DNA from: Planctomycetota bacterium
Lineage (GTDB): Bacteria; Planctomycetota; PUPC01; JACPCR01
Assembly: GCA_016179685.1 (NCBI GenBank)
Contig: JACPCR010000085.1
Location: 1 to 55,449 of the forward strand
Direction of reading: 5' to 3'
Length of the DNA stretch: 55,449 bases
Positions within the stretch are counted from its first letter, which is position 1. Each line of letters begins with the position of its first letter. The notes under the pieces were generated by a model, which saw only the letters and a list, made by a program, of their open reading frames with translations, was not told the origin of the DNA and ran no database searches. Of the stretch, positions 45,701 through 52,727 are shown one piece after another. The translations under genes and the position numbers were made by a program.

Positions 45701-46749
45701 TCCGCTACCTCCCGGAGGCCCGGGACTGCCACCTCTGGAACATCGATCAGTGGCTGAGGCGCCAGCTCATCGTCGGCGTCTATATCGACGACGTCTGGAT
45801 CGGCACGTGCAAGGATCCCGAGACCGGCCCGGCCTACCGTCTCGAGGACGGGTACGTCCAGCCCGGCTTCGAGTTCTTCGACTACCACGAGTACATGAAG
45901 CGTCTGCGCTGGATTTTCATCGACAACGGCATGCCGCCGACGATCTGGTGTCACATGACGCACACGCTCTTCATACCGTGCCTGTCCTTTGCCGAGTATC
46001 TCCTCGACGGGGAGGACCGTTTCCCCAACTGGGGCGCGTCCTGGGATTTCCTCGATGCGTGGCCGCCCGGCCGCATCCGCTACAACAACGGGCAGAAATG
46101 GGGGCTTGTCCCCACGTGGTTCATCAAGATCGGTGGCGACGCTCAGCCGACCACTCCCATGCCGCACTGGCAATACCGGCAGAGCCGCGCCTATACCGCT
46201 TCCACCGTTCTCAACGACATCATCGCCGCCGGCGTGCCCGCCGAGATTCTCAAGGAGATTTACGAGCCCGCTGACGCCCGTTGCGTCGGATACTGGTCGG
46301 CGGACAATCCCGCCGCGTTCGACCGTCCCGATCTCTGCGCCAGCTTCTGGTTGCGGGCCGGTAAGACGGTCGGTCTCGTCGTGAACCGGTCCAAGGCGGA
46401 CGTGGAGGCGTCCGTGGCGCTCGATCCGGCCAAGCTGGGATTCCCCGGCGTTCCGCCCGACTCCATCGCTGTGGAGGACATTGATCGGGCGGACCCGCCA
46501 AAGGGCGAGGACATCACGACGATGAAGACTCCGACGGCCCCCTCGGCGGCGGAGGAGGAGGAGAAGGACGAGTTCATGGACGAGATCGGGGAGGAGGAGA
46601 AGCAGGAGAGAATCCGGGCGTCAGGCATTATTCCCCTCGACGACCATAATTTTCGCTGGAAGAGTGGAAAGCTCGTGCTGCGAGTGCGCGGGCACGATTA
46701 CCGGCTGCTGATGTTCACCGGCCCGCGTCGGGGGACCGATGGCCCATGA
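42730..46749 (+). CDS. Secreted LamG / glycoside-hydrolase-like giant protein
   Basis: 1339 residues. Signal peptide 1-20 (KSFFFLVSVLLAVPALFGA). Two concanavalin A-like LamG domains (about 95-265 and 300-530; GTVECWIRARRPETGHRVVF, GSFEFWFQPWDWDNHK, WTHVVGNYEGGQVRLFLNG). A beta-sandwich (about 560-880) and a TIM-barrel-like glycosidase region (about 890-1215; GPFLYIDRNWVGLPP, VGVYIDDVWIGTC, MPPTIWCHMTH) follow, similar in order to DUF6067-type putative glycosidases. The end has an unusual acidic insert (EEEEKDEFMDEIGEEE). Probably degrades an extracellular polysaccharide. No Shine-Dalgarno is evident before ATG 42730. Confidence 0.8.
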   Translation: MRKSFFFLVSVLLAVPALFGAPDPNRNYRLKSLYWQAYTGDQDTLGLFHLDQAKPVADKEMEGEMQGAEKVVEERAESDPLESHEKQEGGGNVEDSGPQKLPGETVGVVQWLATGRFGGSLALSGGQSVLLTRAYPDVKGGKDGTVECWIRARRPETGHRVVFSLDGSRAKVSAIELRLTAEGRLALAAHGQVFSVSESELMPEEWSHLALQWGRQPASAVRLFLHAACRATVQDPALAVALRDLSGVVRVGNDARGESGLEAVFDEIRISCMARPFYTWDVGWTDPEAKRPVADASPYLRDRSDLLFAASFDGTLSPEVCAERTSVDTPFEANAKGEPRQPPRPDYHEGVRGQALRVGSGLAMPLWAGDGNFNPARGSFEFWFQPWDWDNHKVQGFHDPMEHVPLFRVVRRGVQPQESPAEVVVFGIFRKQPKEAPPHPPLEPGQWTHVVGNYEGGQVRLFLNGKPMPEATAYASAAQPPGAKEPAAGYQILFDPILPRVNYHGEQTLIDELRLYSRPLTPEEVANAFERYRPESVLRPLPFAHTAVSMNHPIQTLQVVLELLSPRREEVATVSIRALGPEGDSPIAEGTIREFSNGRGEFRAASSRVGYGRHRVDLRFLDAAGGLLGEMNLEQDRERPPWLGCTAGVHGEVLPGWDPIRAEGRSVRFWGRELVLAPSGLPEKLISQGSDLLAGPVRVLAAAAGEPLAWQPEAAGPKIVTATDLAAVTSGRLAGGGWTLDTRMTTEYDGLMKVEMTLGGEPPAELDSFRIEFPLQARHAILLGYWTGERNFRAGTWHDLLPPGDGVLFESHKPRCARHPEIRGSFIPHLFLGDDERGLAWFAENDRGWTKAADRPAIEVERQQAVVTLRLHMITEKTRLAEPRTFVFGLHPTPVKALPPGWRGEGSKLNFGFCDSFSTQQLKTDGDYGNFNIYPQDDDWTAAARRVEKHREHYGSFYGYRGPFLYIDRNWVGLPPSAGEFSGIWYRSGFFRYLPEARDCHLWNIDQWLRRQLIVGVYIDDVWIGTCKDPETGPAYRLEDGYVQPGFEFFDYHEYMKRLRWIFIDNGMPPTIWCHMTHTLFIPCLSFAEYLLDGEDRFPNWGASWDFLDAWPPGRIRYNNGQKWGLVPTWFIKIGGDAQPTTPMPHWQYRQSRAYTASTVLNDIIAAGVPAEILKEIYEPADARCVGYWSADNPAAFDRPDLCASFWLRAGKTVGLVVNRSKADVEASVALDPAKLGFPGVPPDSIAVEDIDRADPPKGEDITTMKTPTAPSAAEEEEKDEFMDEIGEEEKQERIRASGIIPLDDHNFRWKSGKLVLRVRGHDYRLLMFTGPRRGTDGP

Positions 46750-47160
46750 GGGACGTGGAGAGCCGCAGAAGAAGCGGAAACCGGAATTCGACTTCGCCGA
46801 ACCGCAACGTTTCCAGTCGAAACGAATCCGACGCGGCCAGTGCTACCAAGCGTATCCCTGGCCTCGTGCGAAGCATGAGCCAGGGGGGGGCCTCTCTCTC
46901 CCGAATCAGTTCCTCGATCTCGTTCGTCTCGATGTGCAATAATCCCCAGGGAGTGCCCAGCCGGAGAATGGCAGAGGATTCCCGCTGAATAGCCCATCGA
47001 TCGCCCGAGATCGTGTGCAGGAAGGCACAGGCCCCCGGCGGCGGCTTGGCCGTCCCGGGCCTCTTGATGCCCCACCAAAGCCCACGCCCGTGAAGGCTCG
47101 ATCCGCAGCTCCTGGCCCGTCTCCGCGAGAAACCGCAGAGTAACTGCTTCGTGATCGTCA
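46750..47160 (-). pseudogene. Possible decayed gene
   Basis: On the minus strand, one frame reads DDHEAVTLRFLAETGQELR and a second frame continues with FLHTISGDRWAIQRESSAIL and TPWGLLHIETNEIEELI. Both look protein-like, but they are out of frame with each other and lack a credible start, which suggests a frameshifted remnant. Family not recognised; it could also be chance in GC-rich DNA. Confidence 0.25.
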
Positions 47161-47200
47161 CCGGCGGCCTGTTTCTGTGAGTCCCGTAGGGACGTCCGAA

Positions 47201-47401
47201 ATTAGTTACGTATGCTAAACGTAGACCGTTAACACACAACGGGTTATGCAAGTGGCAACGTCAAGGACATTGCCATCCTACATAGCAGCCCAGGGCATCA
47301 GTTCGCCGAAGCCCCGCGAAGGCGAACGCAGCCCCGGGAAGGGAAAGCGCATCAACCACAAGAGTCCCGTAGGGACGACAGAAGTTTTCGCTAAGGAGTT
47401 A
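47201..47401 (+). repeat. 200-bp intergenic repeat, copy 1
   Basis: Runs from about TTACGTATGCTAAAC to TTCGCTAAGGAGTTA and is roughly 85-90% identical to 54973-55174. It contains CCCAGGGC...GTTCGCC...GGCGAAC, a nested stem, and the phrase GAGTCCCGTAGGGACGACAG. In this copy the first stem has decayed and the outer stem has one mismatch. No protein is supported on either strand. Confidence 0.7.
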
Positions 47402-47619
47402 TAGCCCACGGCTTGAACCTGACTATTCGAAGAAAGCCTCATCACGCCTGAATAAATTGTCCGGGGCTGTCTCCAAGGTAGCGCGAGCGAATCAAGGCGT
47501 AATCGATGCTGATGCCAGGTGTCTGTTCCTCCCGAAAAACGTCCTACTAACGCACCCTTGCCATCCCACAGCGATGATGTATGCTTTCGCACCGCTGAGT
47601 CGATTGACCCCTTTTTTGG
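47402..47619. other. Intergenic region before the NtrC-type regulator
   Basis: No gene and no clear sigma-54 promoter seen. The stretch is less GC-rich than the surrounding coding DNA and ends in a CCCCTTTTTT run before the 47620 hairpin. Confidence 0.4.
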
Positions 47620-47661
47620 TATCGGGGGACGGAAGTGCACCCGCACTTCCGTCCCCCGATA
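47620..47661. repeat. Perfect 19-bp hairpin, family C
   Basis: Arms 47620-47638 and 47643-47661 are exactly complementary with loop ACCC. The head is the inverse of AAGTGC-GGGT-GCACTT and the outer arm TATCGGGGGACGG is unique to this copy. It ends 39 bases before the ATG of the regulator gene. Confidence 0.75.
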
Positions 47662-47700
47662 TCAAAGACTTCTCGACACCCGGACGGCCCCTGAATCTTT

Positions 47701-49125
47701 ATGGCACGCATCCTGATCATCGATGATGATGCTTCCGTACGGGACATGCTCAGAGCTTGCCTGGAAGCTGCAGGATACGAGTGCGCGGAGGCCCCGTCCG
47801 GCGAAGAGGCGCTCTCCGCAGCACGCCGGCAGCGATTCGATCTCTCCCTCCTCGATTTCCGGATGCCGGGAATTAATGGCATCGAGACCCTCCGCCAGTT
47901 GAAACAGGTCTCACCCCTCCTCCCGGTCGTCTTCCTGACCGCCGCGGACGACTCCGAGGTCGCCATTGACGCCATGCGCTACGGGGCGTTCGACTACCTC
48001 GCCAAGCCGGTCGAAGCGGAGACGCTCGAAAAAACCGTTCGTCAGGCGCTCGAAGCCTCCCTACCGATGCGGGTGAAAGTGGAGTTCGATCCTGCTCCGG
48101 CCACGGAAGCGCATCCGGACCGCATCATCGGCCGCTCGCGTCCGATGCTCGATCTTTACAAGCTCACGGGCAAGGCGGCGGCCAGCAACGCTACGGTCCT
48201 GCTCACCGGCGAAAGCGGCACGGGCAAGGAACTGGTCGCCCGGGCCATCTACCAGCATGGCCGAAGGAGCGACCGTCTCTTTCTCGCGGTCAACTGCGCC
48301 GCGATGCCCGAGAATCTCCTCGAAAGCGCCCTCTTCGGGCACGAGAGAGGCGCCTTCACCGGCGCCTACGAGCGTCATATCGGCAAGTTCGAGCAGGCCA
48401 ACGGCGGGACCCTCTTCCTGGACGAGGTCGGCGATCTTACGTCGCTGACCCAGGCCAAGATCCTTCGCGTGCTCCAGGAGAAAACTTTCGAACGCGTGGG
48501 AGGCTCGGAAACCCTTTCTACTGATGTCCGCGTCGTCGCCGCCACGAACAAGGACCTCCGGCGTGAGGTGGAGAAGGGAGTCTTCCGGGAGGACCTCTTC
48601 TACCGTCTCAACGTCCTTCACATCCGCCTCCCCCCCCTGCGGGAGCGCAAGGAAGATATCCCCGAGATTTGCACCCACTTCTTCAAGCAGCTCGTGGTCG
48701 AGATCGAAAAACCTTATCCCGTGCTCACCGCGGAAGCCGCACGGGTGCTCCAGAGCCATGACTGGCCCGGTAACGTCCGGGAGCTTCGCAACGTCCTCGC
48801 CAAGGCCATGGTCACCGCGCCGAGCCCGGTCCTCCTGCCCGAGCACCTGGAAATCCCACAACCTTCGGCGCTGACCGGGCAAGGGGAATCGATGACCGGC
48901 CCCGGAATCGGAGGCTTCACCTTCGAGCAGCTCGACGGGATGCCGCGCGACCTCTACCGCCACGTCATCGAGGACGTGGAGCGCCACCTCCTCGAATACG
49001 CGCTTCGCCGAACCCAGGGCAATCAGGTGCACGCTGGCAAGATTCTAGGAATCTCCCGAAGCTGCCTCCGGGAGCGCATGCAGCGTTACGGCCTCCTGTC
49101 CGGCGGCGCCGCCGGCCTTCCCTGA
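47701..49125 (+). CDS. NtrC-family sigma-54-dependent response regulator
   Basis: 474 residues. Receiver domain 1-120 with acidic pocket Asp8-Asp10 and phosphoacceptor Asp52 (SLLDFRMPG). AAA+ domain about 140-375 with Walker A GESGTGKE (170-177), the sigma-54 contact GAFTGA (217-222) and Walker B GTLFLDEVGDL. C-terminal Fis-type helix-turn-helix, GNQVHAGKILGISRSCLRER. It activates sigma-54 promoters on phosphorylation by an unseen sensor kinase; none is in this window. No Shine-Dalgarno before ATG 47701. Confidence 0.93.
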   Translation: MARILIIDDDASVRDMLRACLEAAGYECAEAPSGEEALSAARRQRFDLSLLDFRMPGINGIETLRQLKQVSPLLPVVFLTAADDSEVAIDAMRYGAFDYLAKPVEAETLEKTVRQALEASLPMRVKVEFDPAPATEAHPDRIIGRSRPMLDLYKLTGKAAASNATVLLTGESGTGKELVARAIYQHGRRSDRLFLAVNCAAMPENLLESALFGHERGAFTGAYERHIGKFEQANGGTLFLDEVGDLTSLTQAKILRVLQEKTFERVGGSETLSTDVRVVAATNKDLRREVEKGVFREDLFYRLNVLHIRLPPLRERKEDIPEICTHFFKQLVVEIEKPYPVLTAEAARVLQSHDWPGNVRELRNVLAKAMVTAPSPVLLPEHLEIPQPSALTGQGESMTGPGIGGFTFEQLDGMPRDLYRHVIEDVERHLLEYALRRTQGNQVHAGKILGISRSCLRERMQRYGLLSGGAAGLP

Positions 49126-49190
49126 CTGGGAAAGCCGCCGGAAATGGTTTCGTGCCATCGCCGACTTTTACTCGAAGGGAAAAAGGGAAG

Positions 49191-50990
49191 ATGAAACTCC
49201 AACGTACTCACACCTGCGGGCAGCTCCAGCACCAGGACGTCGGCAAGTCCGTCATCCTCAATGGCTGGGTGTGCCACTGCCGCGACCACGGCGACCTTCT
49301 GTTCATCGACCTCCGGGACCGATACGGCGTCACCCAGGTCGTCTTCCATCGCGCTCAGGACGCAGGCCTCCACACGGCGGCCAAGACCCTTCGGCCAGAG
49401 TTCGTCGTCGCTGTACAAGGGCAGGTCAACCTCCGGCCCGAAGGCACGGCCAACCCGGCCCTGCCTACCGGCGAGATTGAAGTCCTCGCCCAGACGCTCG
49501 AAATCCTCAACCCGGCTGCCCCGCTCCCCATGGAAGTCGATGAGCATGCTGAAGTTTCCGGCGAGACCCGGCTTCGATATCGCCACCTTGACCTTCGCCG
49601 GCCCGGCATGCAGCAGAACCTTCTTTTCCGACACCGGGTGATCCAGACCATCCGGCGCTACTTTGACCAGCTCCAGTTCGTGGACGTCGAGACGCCGTTT
49701 CTCACCAAGAGCACGCCCGAGGGCGCGCGCGACTTCCTCGTGCCCAGCCGCCTCTCGCCCGGCGAATTCTTCGCCCTGCCCCAGTCCCCTCAGCTCTTCA
49801 AGCAGGTCCTCATGTGCGCGGGGCTCGACCGCTACTATCAGATCGTTCGCTGCTTCCGCGACGAGGACCTGCGGGCAGACCGCCAGCCGGAGTTCACCCA
49901 GCTCGACGTCGAAATGTCCTTCATCGGCGAGGAGGACATCATCCGCATCATCGAAGGCTTGATGGTCACCGTCATGCGCGAGGCGGCTGGAATCTCCATT
50001 CATGCCCCCTTTCCGCGGATCGCCTACCGGGAAGCCGTCGACCGGTATGGACACGATGCGCCGGACCTTCGGTTCGGCCTCGAGCTGGTGGACGTGACCG
50101 ACCTTGCCCGGCAGTCGGAGTTCAAGGTTTTTCAAGCCGCCTCGGCCTCCGGCGGAGTCGTCCGCGGCCTCAACGCCCGGGCCGCCTCCGAGCAGATTCC
50201 CCGGCGACAAATCGATGCGCTCGTCCAGTTCGCCCAGGAGATCGGGGCCAAAGGCCTCGCCTGGATGCGCATCGAAGGCCAGACCGTCCATTCCCCCATC
50301 GCCAAGTTCTTCAGCCCCGACCTGCTCGTCCAGTTTCAAAAACGCATGGAGGCCGGGCCCGGCGACGTCCTCTTCTTCGTCGCGGGCGACCTCAAGACCG
50401 CCTCCCTCGCCTTGCGCCACCTCCGCCTCCGCCTCGGCAATGACCTCGGCCTCATCCCCAAGAACACCTACCACTTCTCCTGGGTCGTCGATTTTCCCCT
50501 CCTCGAATGGGACGACGAGGAAAAACGCTACGCCGCTCTCCACCACCCCTTCACCTCGCCCAAGCCGGAACATCTCGCCATCCTCGAGGAAAAACCGCTC
50601 CAGGTGCTCGCCCGGGCCTATGACCTCGTCCTCAACGGGGTCGAGATCGGAGGCGGCAGCATCCGCATCCATGACCAGGAGGTCCAGAAACGCCTCTTCC
50701 GCCTCCTCGGCATCACCGATGAGGACGCCGAGATCAAGTTCGGCTTCCTGCTGGAATGCTTCCGGCACGGCGCACCGCCCCACGGCGGCATCGCGCTCGG
50801 GCTCGATCGCATCCTCATGCTGCTGCGCGGGCTCGACAGCATCCGCGACGTCATCGCCTTCCCGAAGACGCAGAAAGGCACGTGCCTGTTCACCCGCGCC
50901 CCCTCGCCCGTCGCCCCGCGTCAGCTCAAGGAGCTGGGCATTCAGCCTGCACGGGCCGAGAAGCCCGGCTCGATATCCCATGAAAAATAA
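49191..50990 (+). CDS. aspS: Aspartyl-tRNA synthetase
   Basis: 599 residues, normal bacterial length. N-terminal anticodon-binding OB fold (GKSVILNGWVCHCRDHGDLL, FIDLRDRYGVTQVVF), class II core with motif 1 around TIRRYFDQLQFVDVETPFL, motif 2 YYQIVRCFRDEDLRADRQPE, GAD insertion and motif 3 GGIALGLDRILMLL. Charges tRNA-Asp; whether it also charges tRNA-Asn cannot be decided from this. Start ATG 49191 has AGGGAAG immediately upstream; an in-frame GTG at 49152 is less likely. It overlaps the next small gene. Confidence 0.95.
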   Translation: MKLQRTHTCGQLQHQDVGKSVILNGWVCHCRDHGDLLFIDLRDRYGVTQVVFHRAQDAGLHTAAKTLRPEFVVAVQGQVNLRPEGTANPALPTGEIEVLAQTLEILNPAAPLPMEVDEHAEVSGETRLRYRHLDLRRPGMQQNLLFRHRVIQTIRRYFDQLQFVDVETPFLTKSTPEGARDFLVPSRLSPGEFFALPQSPQLFKQVLMCAGLDRYYQIVRCFRDEDLRADRQPEFTQLDVEMSFIGEEDIIRIIEGLMVTVMREAAGISIHAPFPRIAYREAVDRYGHDAPDLRFGLELVDVTDLARQSEFKVFQAASASGGVVRGLNARAASEQIPRRQIDALVQFAQEIGAKGLAWMRIEGQTVHSPIAKFFSPDLLVQFQKRMEAGPGDVLFFVAGDLKTASLALRHLRLRLGNDLGLIPKNTYHFSWVVDFPLLEWDDEEKRYAALHHPFTSPKPEHLAILEEKPLQVLARAYDLVLNGVEIGGGSIRIHDQEVQKRLFRLLGITDEDAEIKFGFLLECFRHGAPPHGGIALGLDRILMLLRGLDSIRDVIAFPKTQKGTCLFTRAPSPVAPRQLKELGIQPARAEKPGSISHEK

Positions 50991-51174
50991 GTTCCGCTGT
51001 GATTTCTGCGGCATCGAGACCGACTGGGTTGCCCGCGTCGCCATAGCCCCAAGCTATAACCGCATGTACTCCGAGCCCAAGTACGCCTGCCGAGCCTGTC
51101 ATGAGAAAAAAGAACACGAGCGTGAAACCTCGATCCGGAAGCCGCCTTCTCCGCCGCCGCCTCAACAGGCATGA
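50980..51174 (+). CDS. Small zinc-ribbon protein
   Basis: 64 residues with paired CDFCG and CRACH motifs about 30 residues apart, a four-cysteine zinc ribbon, and a proline-rich tail. Begins 11 bases before the aspS stop, in another frame, so it is probably coupled to aspS. Function unknown; RNA or nucleic-acid binding is the usual guess for such ribbons. Confidence 0.6.
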   Translation: MKNKFRCDFCGIETDWVARVAIAPSYNRMYSEPKYACRACHEKKEHERETSIRKPPSPPPPQQA

Positions 51175-51187
51175 GCCGAGATGATTC

Positions 51188-51961
51188 TTGGCCGAACAAG
51201 AAGGCATTTCGCCGGAGCTGGTCCAATAGACGCTTGCCTGGCACAGCGGCATCAGCCTCGAAGACTGGCAGGATTGGGAAGCCGGCAAGTTCCACCCGTT
51301 CAAAATGCTTATCGGGGCGCGCACGCAGCTTTCCGCCGGTAAGGGCAGCGTGGCCGAGTGGAAGAAGGCGGCTTTGGCGGCCGGTTACAGCGCGGTGGTG
51401 GACGAACTGCACGACCGCCAGCGCGGCCTGCGGCTTCAGATCGTGGACGCGGCGGGCGGCGAAGCCCGAGTGGCGGGCATCATGGTTCATGACGAAATGC
51501 ACTGGTTCGCCTGGTGCGGCGGCCACCGCAACGCCCTGCCCAACAGCCTCGGCCTCGACCCAGACGGCAACGTCGCCCACTTCAGTGCCGCCACGCGGGT
51601 GAACAGCTCGTTCCAAGGCATCACCGGCCCCGCGGCCAGCGGATACGACATGTGGCGATACGTCCCTTGGGGCGCGGATGCCAGCGCCCCCGCGGTCGGC
51701 ATTCCCGGCGACGTGCGCCTCTTCTCCACACACGGCAATCAACTCCCCGACGCCGGCGAGTGGTACACCTCCCGCGCCCGCATGCCCTACGGAACACGCG
51801 ACATCATGATTGAGCTTCTCGCGGCCGAGCGCGTTGTGCGATGACGCCATCCTGGAAGCCGGCAAACCGAACCCGGAATACGAGAAAACCAGGCTGGTCC
51901 AGGAAGCTGAATCACGATTCGGCTGGATTTGTCTAACCTCAAGGCTGGTGATAAAATAATC
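51188..51961 (+). pseudogene. Decayed gene with internal deletion
   Basis: An in-frame TAG at 51227 splits ISPELVQ from TLAWHSGISLEDWQDWEAG. The frame runs on through FKMLIGARTQLSAGKGSVAEWKKAA, which resembles the start of a PHP-type metallohydrolase domain, and then directly into DRQRGLRLQIVDAAG and MVHDEMHWFAWCGGHRNALP, which looks like the C-terminal beta-domain of a larger protein. The body between them seems deleted. After the TGA at about 51842, another fragment (DDAILEAGKPNPEYEKTRL) lies in a nearby frame. Longest uninterrupted frame from ATG is 51305-51844, which could still be expressed. Confidence 0.45.
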
Positions 51962-52011
51962 ATGAAAATCGATTCTTCTCCCCTCCTTCTGGGTCAAGCT
52001 GCTAATCCTTC

Positions 52012-52431
52012 ATGAACCGCTTCCCCGGGATGGCCCTTGGTTTCGTCCTGCTGGTCTTCCTCCTCTGCCTCGGACTCGTCGAGAAATGGAATCCCTTCGT
52101 CATCGGCGCGATCGGGGCGGCTCTCGGTAGCCTTCTCTCTTACCTCCTGGTGCAGGGACTCCTCGGAGGCATCCGCTATTACCGCCTGAGACGCCGCGAG
52201 TCCGGACGCGACCACAACTCCACCATCCGGCGGCTCGTCCAATCCCTGGCCTCCCGGGATCGGGAGGCCGCTCGGCGCGCGGCACGCATTCTCGGGGAGA
52301 TCACGAGTCAGCCCGCGGGGCCCGGCCACCATTCCGCTTTCCCACCCGAGGAGACCTCCTCCGGACGGCGTTGGAACGACTGGTGGCTCGCCAATCACTC
52401 GACGCTGAATTTCAAGAACGACAAATCCTAA
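52012..52431 (+). CDS. Small two-helix membrane protein
   Basis: 139 residues. Two transmembrane helices (GMALGFVLLVFLLCLGLV, about 6-23, and FVIGAIGAALGSLLSYLLV, about 29-47) precede a basic cytoplasmic part with a helix pair, RRLVQSLASRDREAARRAARI, and a C-terminal RWNDWWLAN. HEAT-repeat-like pieces are possible. Function unknown. First of three closely spaced plus-strand genes. Confidence 0.6.
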   Translation: MNRFPGMALGFVLLVFLLCLGLVEKWNPFVIGAIGAALGSLLSYLLVQGLLGGIRYYRLRRRESGRDHNSTIRRLVQSLASRDREAARRAARILGEITSQPAGPGHHSAFPPEETSSGRRWNDWWLANHSTLNFKNDKS

Positions 52432-52466
52432 GTTACCGGTTAACTTCATGGCCGGTCCTGGACGGC

Positions 52467-52727
52467 ATGAGCACGCTCCAGAAACTCCTTCGCACACTGC
52501 TGCCTCGGCGCTGGGCCGAGAGCATGGAGGCCGAGTCGCGCACCTGGAAGGTCCGATGCCCCTGCGGTTTCGAAAGATCCATCTGGGACGCGGGAGGCAT
52601 TCGCTGGAAGGCCGCCGGTAGCTCCCAGTCCTTCTTGTCCTGCCCGCAGTGTGGCCGATCTGCCTGGCACACGGTCTATCGCAAGACAGCATCCACGGAG
52701 GCTCAGAGTGATGGACAAGACCGATAA
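52467..52727 (+). CDS. Conserved small zinc-ribbon protein
   Basis: 86 residues: MSTLQKLLRTLLPRRWAESM, then CPCGFERSIWDAGGIRWKAA, then CPQCGRSAWHTVY. The two CxCG/CxxCG pairs form a zinc ribbon. I recognise the pattern as a small conserved family of unknown function in planctomycetes and some proteobacteria. Overlaps the start of the next gene by 17 bases. Confidence 0.7.
   Translation: MSTLQKLLRTLLPRRWAESMEAESRTWKVRCPCGFERSIWDAGGIRWKAAGSSQSFLSCPQCGRSAWHTVYRKTASTEAQSDGQDR

Noticed and set aside
46739..46942. Small plus-strand gene after the LamG giant
   Set aside because: No recognisable features, and it is antisense to a more protein-like remnant; kept out for lack of evidence.
47278..47646. 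Minus-strand frame covering the 200-bp repeat, with a near-identical peptide at copy 2
   Set aside because: The peptide similarity follows from the DNA repeat; substitutions and indels do not respect codons and stems are better conserved than the protein.
51227..51229. In-frame TAG as a possible pyrrolysine codon
   Set aside because: The gene is otherwise decayed and no pylT/pylS genes are visible, so a nonsense mutation is simpler.
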